The notes: generated by a model from the letters alone, not told the origin. 64,000 bases of DNA from Tistrella mobilis (GCF_039634785.1 NZ_JBBIAB010000005.1:248001-312000); one strand, 5' to 3'; positions 45,732 to 57,022 are shown, numbered from the stretch's first letter. Numbers and translations: made by a program.

Positions 45732-47674
45732 GCTCCGGCTCCCATGCGGCTGAAGGCGAGGTCGCGCAGCCCATAGCCGGTGACCAGCAGGGCATCGGTC
45801 GCGAGTTCCAAAGCGGCCGCGAAATCGGTAGCGAGATTGAGGGTCGCGGCATCGGTCAGGTGGCGGGCGAGCACGCGGCGGACGTCGCGCAACAGCTGAT
45901 CGGCGGCGCGTTCGGCACCGACGATCCGCCAGAGGACGGCCACCAGCTCTTCATGATCGTCCGCTGTGCCATCGGGCCCCAGACTGCGCGCAATGGCCAG
46001 GGCACGGACATGGTCCTGGGCGGCGGTGAAAGTGGTCTCGGCCAGGCGGCGCAGCACCTCGCGGACCTCGGATGTCCAGCCCCGATCATGACCCTCGGCG
46101 ATCACCGACAGCAGGAACGCGGCCTCTTCAAGGGCATCGGCGACGTCGTCGGCCCGTTCGATCAGGCGCAGCATCGGCAGGCGATGGGGCTGGCGATCCG
46201 CCTGTTCACGCAGCCGCATGACCAGTTCGTCGGCCTGCCGTTCCCAGGTCTTGGCACGGTCGGCAAAAGTGGTTGCGGCCGTTGCATCGTGCTCAAGACC
46301 ATGGATCAGCCCGTCCCGCACCCCTTCGGCAAGCGCATGGCAGAAGCCGGCATGGTCGGCCAGTGCCTCGAACTCGCTGACCTGATGACGGAGATGGGCC
46401 AGCAGCATCACCCGGGCATCATCTGCCACCACCCCGGCCGGCTGATTGCGCAGCAGGGCCTCTTTCGCCCGCACCATCAGCTCGACCAGAAAAGCCATCG
46501 CGGCGGTGCGGCCCATGACCTCGTCCAGCCGGTCGCCGATGCGGAAGTATTCAGGCCCCACGGCCTGCATCGCGCCATGGACCAGATCGGGCCCGCCGGC
46601 CACCAGCCAGGCCATATGCCCTGCCTCACGCGTTGCCGCGTCGGTGAGGACGGCAATCGCATCGAGCTTCGACACGAAGGGGGCCAGCCGTTTGCGTGCC
46701 CGGTTCCAGTCGATCAGGAACACGATCCGCGCGGCCAGACCTTCCAGCGCGCCGAGCAATGCCGCCTCATCCGCACAATCGAAGATCGCGGTGCCGACGT
46801 GATAGGCCTCGCCGGCATTCAGCCCGCGGGTCCGGCGGCTTTCGCTGTCCGACCACACGGCGCCGATCATCCCCAGCATGGTCTGAAAGAAGGCGAAGCG
46901 CTGGCGGTGGAGATCCAAATAGGTCAGGCTGATCCGCAGATCCTGGACCTGGATGACCAGGACATGGGCGTCATTGGTGCCGATGTCGTTCTGGATCAGC
47001 AGCCGCTGCCTGTCGCGGGTCGCTGCGGTCTCGAGCCCCGGGTGATCGAATTTGAGCGGCCGGGTGCGATTCAGCCCGCGCATGAAGGCGGCGATCCTCG
47101 GCCGGTCGGCATCGGCGATGGCCCAGACATGGGCGCCGTCGATCTGCTCGTCGGCCAGTTCCGTCGCCAGCCGGTTCAGACTCTTGTGCAGATCCATCAC
47201 CAGCGGGTGGAAGCCGTCGGGTGCCGTGTCGCGACCGGCGGTCAGCGCCGTCAGCACGGCATCCTCCAGCCGGTTGCCCTCCATCCCGTCGAGCCGCGCC
47301 ACCCACACCGCAACCCGTCGGGCATGGCTGCCCGCCTCATCATGGCCGCCATCGATCAGCGGCCTGGCCATCAGCTTCAGGTCTTGAGCCAGCAGCTGCC
47401 GCAGCCGGGGCAGATCCGGCAGATGCACGCCGTCGGCATCGGGGGTCGCGGTTGCCACCGCCTCGCTGGCCCAGGCGCCGTCGACGCCGGCAGCCGCCGC
47501 CTCGCGCGTCAGGTCTACGGGTGCAGCGCCGGGCCCGGTCGCCCGATGTCGGGCGGCCTGCAGGACGCTCAGATACAGTTTCAGCCGGTCATTTGCCGCA
47601 AGGGCGGTGGTGATCCAGGCCGGCAGCAACAGCTGCACCTGGCCGAGCGCATCGACGACCCCGGTCTTCTCCAT
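45728..47674 (-). CDS. large PhoU/DUF47-like protein coupled to a PPDK-like gene
   Basis: 648 aa, not a named protein. The C-terminal ~220 residues look like the helical DUF47/PhoU_div fold (TFADRAKTWERQADELVMRLRE, LIERADDVADALEEAAFLL, WRIVGAERAADQLLRDV). The N-terminal ~400 residues are a separate mostly helical region with motifs IQNDIGTNDAHVLVIQVQD and DLRISLTYLDLHRQRFAFF that I do not recognise. No signal peptide or membrane helix. The ATG at 47674 has GGAG 9 bp upstream. Translationally coupled with the downstream PPDK-like gene, so a phosphotransfer or metabolic-control pair is likely. Confidence 0.65.
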   Translation of the reverse strand: MEKTGVVDALGQVQLLLPAWITTALAANDRLKLYLSVLQAARHRATGPGAAPVDLTREAAAAGVDGAWASEAVATATPDADGVHLPDLPRLRQLLAQDLKLMARPLIDGGHDEAGSHARRVAVWVARLDGMEGNRLEDAVLTALTAGRDTAPDGFHPLVMDLHKSLNRLATELADEQIDGAHVWAIADADRPRIAAFMRGLNRTRPLKFDHPGLETAATRDRQRLLIQNDIGTNDAHVLVIQVQDLRISLTYLDLHRQRFAFFQTMLGMIGAVWSDSESRRTRGLNAGEAYHVGTAIFDCADEAALLGALEGLAARIVFLIDWNRARKRLAPFVSKLDAIAVLTDAATREAGHMAWLVAGGPDLVHGAMQAVGPEYFRIGDRLDEVMGRTAAMAFLVELMVRAKEALLRNQPAGVVADDARVMLLAHLRHQVSEFEALADHAGFCHALAEGVRDGLIHGLEHDATAATTFADRAKTWERQADELVMRLREQADRQPHRLPMLRLIERADDVADALEEAAFLLSVIAEGHDRGWTSEVREVLRRLAETTFTAAQDHVRALAIARSLGPDGTADDHEELVAVLWRIVGAERAADQLLRDVRRVLARHLTDAATLNLATDFAAALELATDALLVTGYGLRDLAFSRMGAGA

Positions 47675-47778
47675 GCCGTTCAGCTCCTGCACGAATGGGC
47701 ATGTGCAGGATGCTAGCCCGGCCATGTGGCAGCTTCATGGCAGCGAGGCCGCGGCCAGTGGTCGCAGCTTTTCGTGCC

Positions 47779-48171
47779 TCAGCCGGCCGCCCGGCGCCGC
47801 GGGGCGCGGGGCTTTTTCGGAGGACGGGCACGAGATGCCGTCAGCGCCGCCTGCCAGGCTGCCCTTGCGTGGTCGCAAAGCACCTCGTCATCATCGAAAA
47901 CCTCGTCCGGCGCCTCGTAATAGGACCCGACGGTGACGGTTCGTCCGGGCCGGTCATAACGAAACGGCTCCAGCCCCATGGCCTCGTATGCGGGCCGGCT
48001 TTGGTCGTCGACCCTGAAATAGAGGGTGCCGCCGATCACGAAGGCGAAGTTCACGCCGTCGATGGACAGCCCTGCCCCGCTGAACATGCGCTTCACGACC
48101 ACCGGGCCCAGCGGGGCCAGCCGTTCCGCCACCTCCAGCGCCTGTTCGCGGGCGTCAGCACTGTTGCTCAT
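47779..48171 (-). CDS. TfoX/Sxy N-terminal domain protein
   Basis: 130 aa. TfoX_N fold: VVKRMFSGAGLSIDGVNFAFVIGGTLYFRVDD followed by GLEPFRYDRPGRTVTVGSYYEAPDEVFDDDE (cited for type). It lacks the C-terminal domain of the competence regulator Sxy. The tail is Arg/Pro/Lys-rich and probably disordered. Stand-alone TfoX_N proteins are common in alphaproteobacteria; function unknown. The 290 bp to its right (48172-48462) are AT-rich with no gene and hold the divergent promoters. Confidence 0.9.
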   Translation of the reverse strand: MSNSADAREQALEVAERLAPLGPVVVKRMFSGAGLSIDGVNFAFVIGGTLYFRVDDQSRPAYEAMGLEPFRYDRPGRTVTVGSYYEAPDEVFDDDEVLCDHARAAWQAALTASRARPPKKPRAPRRRAAG

Positions 48172-48462
48172 GACCGGTCTCCTGCGCGTTGGCTGTCTCG
48201 CAAAGGTTTAAACTCTGTTTTGTTGGCTGAGTGGGTGGTGGATGATAACCATGAATGTTCTCATTTTACCCTCGTCTCTCTTGGCCACAACACTGTACGA
48301 TTCCTATTTTTTCAAAGGCCGATAATTGTTGCCACATGCGGCCGCTGCCGGAAGAAGATGACTTCGCCGGGAATCTACCGCAGGGTATGCAGAAGACCTT
48401 CGGGTCGGATGATCCCTCGTCCCCCTCCTCAGAAGAACAAGATCAAGGCATCCGGGCTCCCC

Positions 48463-49686
48463 ATGACCACCACCTCCCCCGCATCCCCGGTCTTCCACGG
48501 CTGGTTCGTGGTTGCCGCAGCCTTTGCCGTGATGTTCATCGGCTTCGGAGCCGCCTACAGTTTCAGCGCCTTCGTCGACCCGCTGCAGGGCACGTTCGGT
48601 GCCTCCCGCGGGGAAGTCTCGCTGATCTTCTCCCTGGCCGGTTTTCTGTATTTCGCGCTCGGTCTCATCACCGGTCCGATTGCGGATCGCTGGGGGGCAC
48701 GACCGATCACCCTGGCCGGCATGGTCTTCGTCGGGTTGGGCATGATTCTGGCGGCACAGGCGACCAGCATGAACCAGGTCTATATCGCTTATGGTCTGGG
48801 TGTCGGTCTGGGCGTCGGCTGTTCCTATGTTCCGGCAATCGCCTGTGTCCAGCGCTGGTTCACCCGCAAACGCGCCTTCGCCTCGGGCCTCGCCGTGGCG
48901 GGCATCGGCGTCGGTACCCTGGTGGTTCCGCCGGCAGCGTCTCTGGCGATTGAGGCCCTGGGCTGGCGAACCGCCTGGGTGGTGATGGGCGTCGCGGCGA
49001 TTGTCCTCGGCGCCGGCATGGCCCTGCTCCTGGAGGCGGATCCACGCCATCGCGGGCTTGCGCCGGATGGCGGCACCGCTGCCGCCGTTCAGGGAACCGG
49101 TCCGGCACCGGGCATGTCGGTCGCCGAAGCCCTGCGCTCACGCGCCTTCTTTCAGCTCTATCTGTCGGGCACCATCTCGGCCTTCGGCGTTTTCGTGCCC
49201 TTCGTCCATCTGGTCCCCTATGCCACGGATCGGGGCACGGCGCCGGCAACCGCAGCCCTGCTTCTGGGGGTGATCGGTATCGGCAGCACTGCCGGTCGTT
49301 TCATGCTGGGCGGTATCGCCGACCGACTGGGGCGACGGACGACTCTGGTCTGCATGTATGTGGGCATGGGCGCATCGCTGATCATCTGGGCCGGGTTCTC
49401 CAGCCTTTGGGCGCTCGGCCTTTTCGCCTTCCTCTATGGCGTGTTCTATGGCGGCTGGGTGGCCGTGCTTCCGTCGGTGGTGATGGATGCCTTCGGCAGC
49501 CGCAATGTCAGCGGCATCATCGGCATTCTGTATACCTGCGTGGCGGTGGGCACGCTGGTCGGCCCTACGGCGGCCGGCTATATCTACGACGCCTCGGGCA
49601 GCTATCTGCTGCCGATCCTGGTGGCGATGGCGGGGAACTTCACGGCCGCCGGGGTGATGGCACTGGGCATGCGGCGCGGGCAGTGA
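48463..49686 (+). CDS. MFS transporter, OFA (oxalate/formate antiporter-like) or monocarboxylate type
   Basis: 407 aa, 12 hydrophobic helices. It starts HGWFVVAAAFAVMFIGFGAAYSFSAF, typical of the OFA/MCT group, with motif A-like GPIADRWGARPITL after helix 2 and GGIADRLGRRTTLV in the second half. RWFTRKRAFASGLAVAGIGVG is the family-specific loop. Likely exports or exchanges a small mono- or dicarboxylate; the substrate is not readable. The frame is open far upstream, but the ATG at 48463 is where homology starts. Confidence 0.88.
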   Translation: MTTTSPASPVFHGWFVVAAAFAVMFIGFGAAYSFSAFVDPLQGTFGASRGEVSLIFSLAGFLYFALGLITGPIADRWGARPITLAGMVFVGLGMILAAQATSMNQVYIAYGLGVGLGVGCSYVPAIACVQRWFTRKRAFASGLAVAGIGVGTLVVPPAASLAIEALGWRTAWVVMGVAAIVLGAGMALLLEADPRHRGLAPDGGTAAAVQGTGPAPGMSVAEALRSRAFFQLYLSGTISAFGVFVPFVHLVPYATDRGTAPATAALLLGVIGIGSTAGRFMLGGIADRLGRRTTLVCMYVGMGASLIIWAGFSSLWALGLFAFLYGVFYGGWVAVLPSVVMDAFGSRNVSGIIGILYTCVAVGTLVGPTAAGYIYDASGSYLLPILVAMAGNFTAAGVMALGMRRGQ

Positions 49687-49801
49687 GCGCAGCGTGGCGG
49701 TCCTGCGTCTTCCGCGCGACATCGACCGCCCCCCTCTGGCATCCCGAAAGACGCGGTCCGATGTCCTGATGCCAATGGCCACAGTCGGAGGATCCACCGC
49801 C

Positions 49802-50089
49802 ATGGATACCAGCAGCAGCCACGACCAGATCGCCAAGAAGCTTCAGGATGTGGGCGCGATGCTCGAAATGCAGACCCGCAAACTGCATGACGACGGCAAT
49901 GAGGGTGGAGCGCTGTCGCGCGATCAGCAGGAGCTGCACGATGCCTATCGGGCCCTCAAGACCCGGCTTGAAGACGGCATTCGTGATCTCGCCGCCTTCG
50001 ATCGCGAAGTCGACCGGCTGGAAGAGCGGGTGACCGCCTGGATGGGGCAGGTCGAAACCAGGCCGGCGAGCCGCCCCTCCCGATCCTGA
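49802..50089 (+). CDS. small coiled-coil hypothetical protein
   Basis: 95 aa, not recognised. Soluble, helical and charged, with heptad-like spacing in ALKTRLEDGIRDLAAFDREVDRLEERV. GGAGGATCC precedes the ATG by about 9 bp. No cysteine or membrane segment. It lies between the MFS gene and the convergent N-ATPase gamma gene; no evident link to either. Confidence 0.55.
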   Translation: MDTSSSHDQIAKKLQDVGAMLEMQTRKLHDDGNEGGALSRDQQELHDAYRALKTRLEDGIRDLAAFDREVDRLEERVTAWMGQVETRPASRPSRS

Positions 50090-50117
50090 CCCCTTCCGGT
50101 GCCGGCCCGCCCCGATC

Positions 50118-50999
50118 CTAGCCGGCGCCGTTGCGTCCGACAGCCATGCCGCCCGTTGCGAGTTCGATGATCTCGTCGGTGATCTCGTCCTGATGGATCC
50201 GGCGGGCGAGATTGGTCAGATCCTCGCGCCGCCGTTCGATCCCCGTTTTGGCCGCGATCATCGCGGTCATGCGGGCGGTGTTCTCGGCCGCATAGGCGAG
50301 CAGCAGCACCTCGCAGAGTTCGGCGAAAACGTATTCTGCGGCCAGCCCGTCCAGCAGCTCGGCAGGCGGCAGCGTGATGAGCGGCGCCACGCGCCGGCCA
50401 GAAACCGGGAAACGCGAGAAGTCGAACGGCACCAGCTGGCGATGGATGATCTCGACGGTGTTGCCCTCCCCGCCGGCCGAGGGCGTCCCGTGCACCACCG
50501 CCAGCTGCCGCACCCGCCCGGTATCGAGCCGGTCATAGAGCGCGCCTGCAACATGATCGGCAAGGGCCGGCACGTCATCCACATGGGCCAACATCGGCAC
50601 CGACCAGGCCACATCCAGCCCGCGCACGCCCGCCAGCATCAGCCCGCGGTCGCCCACGATCAGCAGATCCACCGGAGCCGACCCGGCCACTTCCATCGCC
50701 CGGTCGAGCAGCCGGTCGGGCAGACCGCCGACAAAGCCCTGATCGGGTGTGACGACCAGAAGGGCGGTGCGCATCGGCACCACCCGCCGTGGCGCCCCAC
50801 CCCGATCATCACCCGCCTGCATCGCCAGCGCGTCGCCGATCGCACGTCCGACGATGTCGGCATGGGCCCGAACCGCCTGTATCCGTTCCCGTGCTTCCCG
50901 CGCCCGGACGGACGCGATGCCGCGCATGGCGGTCACGATCGCCTCCAGCTGACGAACCGTGCCGATCCGCGCTTCGACGTCGTGGAGGCGGCCGCTCAT
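50118..50999 (-). CDS. atpG: N-ATPase gamma subunit
   Basis: Central rotor shaft of the N-type F1. 293 aa, more diverged than housekeeping AtpG. N-terminal helix [29 protein letters not shown], Rossmann-like middle with [19 protein letters not shown], and C-terminal helix [45 protein letters not shown]; each is the expected gamma element. Last gene of the nine-gene operon, overlapping the alpha stop by 4 bp. Confidence 0.93.
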   Translation of the reverse strand: MSGRLHDVEARIGTVRQLEAIVTAMRGIASVRAREARERIQAVRAHADIVGRAIGDALAMQAGDDRGGAPRRVVPMRTALLVVTPDQGFVGGLPDRLLDRAMEVAGSAPVDLLIVGDRGLMLAGVRGLDVAWSVPMLAHVDDVPALADHVAGALYDRLDTGRVRQLAVVHGTPSAGGEGNTVEIIHRQLVPFDFSRFPVSGRRVAPLITLPPAELLDGLAAEYVFAELCEVLLLAYAAENTARMTAMIAAKTGIERRREDLTNLARRIHQDEITDEIIELATGGMAVGRNGAG

Positions 51000-52558
51000 C
51001 CGTTTGTCCCCGTGGCGGCGGGTGCCGACAGATGCCCCGTAAGTTCCTTCAGGGCGGCGACCAGCTCGGCCCGCGCGGCATCATCCAGCTTGCCGCCAGC
51101 TGCCACGATCCGGGCAGCACCGGGCGCATGCGCGTCCAGATGTGCCGCCAGCCGCGGCCGGATGGCCTCCACCTGATCCTTCGACAGACCGTCGAAGATG
51201 CCTCCCGACAGCCCCACCAGCACGCCGATCTCGTCGATCGGGCGGAGCGCCGCATAGCGCGGCTGGCGCAGCCAGGCGCGGATCGCTTCGCCGCGGCGAA
51301 TGCGGTCACGCACGCGGGCATCGGTCATGCGGCCGAAACGGGTGAACATCTCCAGCTCCAGAAACTGGGCATAATCCAGCCGCAGCCGGCCCACCGCGCC
51401 GCGAAGGGCGGCGGTCTGGGTCTTGCCGCCCACCCGGCTGACCGACAGGCCGACATCCACCGCCGGCCGCTGATCGGCCGCAAACAACCCGCGGTCCAGA
51501 ACGATCTGGCCGTCGGTGATCGAGATCAGATTGGTGGGGATATAGGCCGAAAGATTGCCGGCATCGGTCTCCGCGATCGGCAGCGCGGTCAGCGAGCCGC
51601 CGCCCAGTTCCGGCGACAGCTTGGCCGCCCGTTCCAGCAGACGGGAATGCAGGTAGAAGATGTCCCCCGGATAGGCCTCGCGGCCCGGCGGCTCGTGGGT
51701 CAGAAGGGCGAGTTCGCGGTGGGTTGCGGCATGGCGGGTCAGGTCGTCGATCACGATCAGCGCATGGCCACCGGCATCGCGCACCGCCTCGGCAATCGTC
51801 ATGCCGGCGAAGGGCGCCATCCATTGCAGCCCGGCCGGTGCGCCTGCGCCGGCAACCACGAACACCGTGCGCTCCGGCGCTCCGAAACGCTTCACCGCAT
51901 CGATCACCCGGCGCACGGCCGACGCACGCTGGCCGACCGCGACATAGACGCAGATCATGTCGCTATGGGCCTGGTTGATGATCGTGTCGACCGCCACCGC
52001 CGTCTTGCCGGTGGCACGGTCCCCCACGATCAGCTCCCGCTGGCCGCGGCCCAGGGCGAAGAGGGCGTCCACCACCAGCAGGCCGGTTTCCACCGGCTCG
52101 GTGACCAGATCGCGATCCATGATCGCCGGTGCCGGGCGTTCGACCGGCAGGGTTTCCGTCGCCTTCACCGCCCCGCCCCCGTCCAGCGGCCGGCCCAGCG
52201 GATCGATGACCCGGCCCAGCAGGCCCGGGCCCACCGGCACCGTCACCACCTGGCCGGTGCCCCGCACGGGGCTGCCGGCTGCGATGCCGGCGCCGTCATC
52301 CATCATCACCGCGCCGATCCGCCCGGTGTCGAGGGTGAGCGCGAAGGCGCGGCGGCCCTCGCCCATATCCAGCAGCTCCATCAGCCGGATATCGGGCAGG
52401 CCCGAGACCAGGGCGATGCCGTCACCCATACGCTCCACCCGGCCGACCGCTTCGGCGGCAGCCCCCACCCGGGCACGATCGAGCCGGGCCTCGCCATCGG
52501 CCAGCCAGGCGCCGTCATCGGCCATGGCGGCCTGCTGGATCGGATCACTGGCGGTCAT
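50996..52558 (-). CDS. atpA: N-ATPase alpha subunit
   Basis: Non-catalytic nucleotide-binding F1 subunit. 520 aa. P-loop [44 protein letters not shown] (alpha-type ITDGQ) and the [10 protein letters not shown] signature. Start ATG at 52558, overlapping the b-subunit gene by 14 bp. Sequence is diverged from standard AtpA, e.g. at the ends, as for other N-ATPases. Confidence 0.95.
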   Translation of the reverse strand: MTASDPIQQAAMADDGAWLADGEARLDRARVGAAAEAVGRVERMGDGIALVSGLPDIRLMELLDMGEGRRAFALTLDTGRIGAVMMDDGAGIAAGSPVRGTGQVVTVPVGPGLLGRVIDPLGRPLDGGGAVKATETLPVERPAPAIMDRDLVTEPVETGLLVVDALFALGRGQRELIVGDRATGKTAVAVDTIINQAHSDMICVYVAVGQRASAVRRVIDAVKRFGAPERTVFVVAGAGAPAGLQWMAPFAGMTIAEAVRDAGGHALIVIDDLTRHAATHRELALLTHEPPGREAYPGDIFYLHSRLLERAAKLSPELGGGSLTALPIAETDAGNLSAYIPTNLISITDGQIVLDRGLFAADQRPAVDVGLSVSRVGGKTQTAALRGAVGRLRLDYAQFLELEMFTRFGRMTDARVRDRIRRGEAIRAWLRQPRYAALRPIDEIGVLVGLSGGIFDGLSKDQVEAIRPRLAAHLDAHAPGAARIVAAGGKLDDAARAELVAALKELTGHLSAPAATGTNG

Positions 52559-53288
52559 CGCGCGCGAACTCCCGGGCAATCTGCGCCAGATCGGCGCGGA
52601 AACTGTTGGTGACCACGGCATGATCGGCCGCGGCCTCGAAGCCCGCGATCAGTGCGGGCTCGACCCTGATCTCCAGCGGCGGGACTGACCCGAGCACCCG
52701 GCCGATGGCCGCCTCGAGCGCAGCGCGCGTGGCCGCGCTCACCTCGGTGGCGGCCAGCAGCACCAGCGTTTCACCCCCATCGGTGAAGCGTCGTTTGACC
52801 GCATCGGGCAGGCCATCCAGGGCCTGGGCAAACCCTTCGATGAAACCGTCGAGACGTGCTTCGATCGGCAAACGGTCAAGCAGGCGCGCCGCGATTCGCG
52901 CCGCCAGGGTCCTGGCTGCGGCCTCGACTTCAGTGGTGCGCGCCGCCGCCGCGCGATCGGCCGCTTCCGTAGCCCGCGCCGTGATCCGCGCCGCTTCGGC
53001 CTGTGCCGCATCGATCACGGCGGCTGCCGCCCGATCTGCAGCCGCAACAGCCGCGGCCTCGGCAGCGGCATGGCCGGCCTTCAGGGCCGCATGTTCAGAG
53101 GCAGCGGTCGCCCGTTCGGCAAGGGCGGCCTGCCGCGCCGCCTCGGCTTCGTCGAGGATCGCCCGCGCCGCCTGCTGGCGCCGGTCGATCATCGCCGTAA
53201 CCGGCTTGAACAGAAAGCGGCCAAGCAGCCAGATCAGGACCAGGACGTTGACCGCCTGAATACCCAGCGTCCACCAGTCGATATGCAT
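52545..53288 (-). CDS. atpF: N-ATPase b subunit with delta-like C-terminus
   Basis: 247 aa, longer than the ~160 aa of usual b. A membrane helix ([21 protein letters not shown]) leads into a very Ala/Glu/Arg-rich stator coiled coil up to ~150. The last ~100 residues ([50 protein letters not shown]) resemble the C-terminal domain of the delta subunit. The operon has no separate atpH, so this protein probably replaces both, as known for N-ATPases. Confidence 0.9.
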   Translation of the reverse strand: MHIDWWTLGIQAVNVLVLIWLLGRFLFKPVTAMIDRRQQAARAILDEAEAARQAALAERATAASEHAALKAGHAAAEAAAVAAADRAAAAVIDAAQAEAARITARATEAADRAAAARTTEVEAAARTLAARIAARLLDRLPIEARLDGFIEGFAQALDGLPDAVKRRFTDGGETLVLLAATEVSAATRAALEAAIGRVLGSVPPLEIRVEPALIAGFEAAADHAVVTNSFRADLAQIAREFARDDRQ

Positions 53289-53301
53289 GGCGACGGGCCG
53301 A

Positions 53302-53550
53302 TCAGCCGACGAAGGGATTGGCGAACAGCACCAGCAGCGCGATCACCAGACAGTAGATCGCCATGGTCTCGATCATCGCCAGGCCGACGAACAGGGTGCG
53401 CGACAGGGTTGGGGCCGCCTCGGGCTGGCGGGCGATGGCATCCATCGCAGCCGCCACTGCCCGGCCTTCGCCGAGCGCGGGGCCGATGGCGCCGAAAGAC
53501 ACCGCCATCGCGGCGGCGAGAATGCTGACGATCTCGATCCAGTTGGTCAT
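53302..53550 (-). CDS. atpE: N-ATPase c subunit, Na+-type
   Basis: 82 aa, two membrane helices with the ARQPE polar loop, forming the rotor ring. Ion ligands: Glu28 (PALGEG), Glu61, Thr62 and Tyr66 (ETMAIY). Compared with the Na+-translocating c ring of Ilyobacter (Gln32, Glu65, Ser66, Tyr70) every position is conserved or conservatively replaced with identical spacing, so Na+ is the probable coupling ion. ATGA overlap with atpB. The gene is short and lies in an alternative frame of a longer open stretch. Confidence 0.94.
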   Translation of the reverse strand: MTNWIEIVSILAAAMAVSFGAIGPALGEGRAVAAAMDAIARQPEAAPTLSRTLFVGLAMIETMAIYCLVIALLVLFANPFVG

Positions 53551-54281
53551 GACGCAGTCCCGGAGGAGGTAGGGGAGGAAGAAGATGTGGACGTATGGCC
53601 GGAAGCGGGCGGTGAGCCGCCCTCGCCTTCCAGCCCGGAGGCGATGAACACCATGGCGAGCACGGCGAAGATGTAGGCCTGCACCGCCCCGGTCAGCAGG
53701 TCGAGCGCCATCAGCGGGATGGGCACCAGAAGCCCCGCCAGCGACAGCACGATGCCGATCACGAACACGCCGCTCATCACATTGCCGAACAGGCGGATGA
53801 CCAGAGAGAAGGTCCGGGTGATCTGCTCGACAAGGTTGAGCGGCACCATCACCAGGCTGGGCTCGGCAAAGGTCTTCAGATAGCCGCCGAGCCCCTGCGC
53901 CCGGATGCCGAAGACGATCACCGAGACGGCGACGATGGCGGCCAGTGCCGCATCGGTTTCGATATGCGCGGTCGGCGGCTCGATACCCGGCACCAGCGAG
54001 GACCAGTTGGCGGTCAGGATGAACACCAGCAGCGTACCGATCAGGGCGCGAAACCGCGCCGGCTCCACCCGCATGGTCTCGCGGATCTGACTGTCGATAG
54101 CCTCGACCACCAGTTCCAGCACGGCCTGCATCCGGCCCGGCATCAACTCCAGCCGCCGGGTCAGCATCCAGGAACCGCCGGCAAGCAGGATCATGATGCC
54201 CCACGTCACCAGCACCGGCGTGGCGATCGGCACCGGCCCCAGATGAAAGGCGATCGGGGTTTCGAGCGGTGATCCGATCAC
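53547..54281 (-). CDS. atpB: N-ATPase a subunit
   Basis: Stator half-channel subunit, 244 aa, 5-6 membrane helices. Conserved VEQITRTFSLVIRLFGNVMSG carries the essential Arg (in SLVIRLFGN). The C-terminus ends with an unusual Gly/Ser/Thr-rich tail (GEGGSPPASGHTSTSSSS) about 25 residues long. Starts at GTG 54281, overlapping the atpR stop (GTGA). Confidence 0.94.
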   Translation of the reverse strand: MIGSPLETPIAFHLGPVPIATPVLVTWGIMILLAGGSWMLTRRLELMPGRMQAVLELVVEAIDSQIRETMRVEPARFRALIGTLLVFILTANWSSLVPGIEPPTAHIETDAALAAIVAVSVIVFGIRAQGLGGYLKTFAEPSLVMVPLNLVEQITRTFSLVIRLFGNVMSGVFVIGIVLSLAGLLVPIPLMALDLLTGAVQAYIFAVLAMVFIASGLEGEGGSPPASGHTSTSSSSPTSSGTAS

Positions 54282-54598
54282 GACGACCGCCCCCCATCGG
54301 GCAGCATGGCGGCGGATCGACGGCGCACCCGGCCGACCACCACCCGCCGCGCGATCAGGACACCCAGGGCAGCCGCCAGCAGCGGCCCCGCCCCCTGGCG
54401 GGCCGCCAGCACCAGAACCGGCACCAGAACGGCGAAGCGCGCCACCTGCATCGCTATGGCAAGACCGATGCGGCCGCCGGCGAAGAGATCTGTGTTCCGT
54501 CGCAGCACCAGAAAAAACCCGGCCCCGGCAGCAAGCCCCGCGACAAATGCCAGCGCCAGCGCCGTCGGATCCACCGTCAGGGTCGAGAGGGCGTTCAT
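54278..54598 (-). CDS. atpR: N-ATPase-specific membrane protein AtpR
   Basis: 106 aa, three hydrophobic segments (ALALAFVAGLAAGAGFFLVL, IGLAIAMQVARFAVLVPVLVL, LLAAALGVLIARRVVVG). AtpR is found only in N-ATPase operons and is thought to help c-ring assembly. Identification rests on position between atpQ and atpB and on the hydrophobic pattern. ATGA overlap with atpQ. Confidence 0.88.
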   Translation of the reverse strand: MNALSTLTVDPTALALAFVAGLAAGAGFFLVLRRNTDLFAGGRIGLAIAMQVARFAVLVPVLVLAARQGAGPLLAAALGVLIARRVVVGRVRRRSAAMLPDGGRSS

Positions 54599-54885
54599 GG
54601 GCGATGCATCCATTTCCAGGCCGACCAGAAGCCGAGTGCCACGCCCGCCATCAGCAGGGCGGCAGCGAAGGTGATGCCGGTGCCGGCCAGCCGGTCGAAC
54701 CAGCGGCCGAGGAACAGGCCGAGCAGCATCGGCGTCACGATCATCCAGCCGAGCACGCCGATCTGCCCCAGCCGGTGACCGATCCCGGGCTCATGATCCT
54801 TGCGTTTCGCCACCTCGCGGGCGGCCTGGCGATCGGCGGCCTGCTCCATCCGCCGGTCCTGACGGCGGTCGCGCGGCGGGGTCAT
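54595..54885 (-). CDS. atpQ: N-ATPase AtpQ (AtpI-like) membrane protein
   Basis: 96 aa. The hydrophilic N-terminus (MTPPRDRRQDRRMEQAADRQ...) is rich in Arg/Asp. It is followed by two helices with the AtpI/Gene1-type motif IGVLGWMIVTPMLLGLFLGRWFDRL and a second helix FAAALLMAGVALGFWSAWKW. Second of the two accessory membrane genes of the N-ATPase type, between epsilon and AtpR. GGGGAGG ribosome site 7 bp upstream of the ATG at 54885. Confidence 0.9.
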   Translation of the reverse strand: MTPPRDRRQDRRMEQAADRQAAREVAKRKDHEPGIGHRLGQIGVLGWMIVTPMLLGLFLGRWFDRLAGTGITFAAALLMAGVALGFWSAWKWMHRP

Positions 54886-54901
54886 GGCGTCGCCTCCCCG
54901 G

Positions 54902-56787
<1,886 letters not shown>

Positions 56788-56843
56788 TCACGGGCCCTTC
56801 ATTGCTGCTACGCACAATCTCCACCCCGATGCTCCCTCCGACC

Positions 56844-56857
56844 TTGATCAGGATCAA
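56844..56857. promoter_or_regulatory. perfect FNR/Anr-type box in the N-ATPase/dehydratase divergent region
   Basis: TTGAT-CAGG-ATCAA matches the FNR/CRP-family anaerobic consensus TTGAT-N4-ATCAA exactly. Centre is 96 bp from the atpD start and 172 bp from the dehydratase start. For atpD that would place a class II transcription start near 56809. Palindromic, so either gene could respond. Confidence 0.75.
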
Positions 56858-56900
56858 GCAATTCAGGATTCGGCCGGGGTTCATGCACCGATCCTCATTT

Positions 56901-56919
56901 GGTTCATTCAGTGAACCAC
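56901..56919. promoter_or_regulatory. palindromic operator candidate before the dehydratase operon
   Basis: TGGTTCA-N5-TGAACCA, perfect 7-bp arms. A TTGACA -35-like hexamer (56931-56936) begins 12 bp downstream on the plus strand, with a weak -10 (CAGGAT) at about 56953. An unlinked regulator could bind here. GTTCAT also occurs as a direct repeat 20 bp upstream (56880 region). Confidence 0.5.
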
Positions 56920-57022
56920 GATTTGCGTATTGACACCAACGGACAGGCCGCGCAGGATCCATTCAAGTCAAGATGATCACCGGCGCATGAAGTCCGGTGG
57001 CGCGACGGGAGGACGACAAGTC

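Noticed and set aside
47695-48462. Extension of the OFA-type MFS gene by 256 codons upstream
   Set aside because: It would overlap TfoX-N on the other strand and lacks membrane-protein character; homology begins at 48463.
53551-54297. Long open frame preceding atpE in the same frame
   Set aside because: It is the shadow of atpB in another frame; only the last 82 codons are a real gene.
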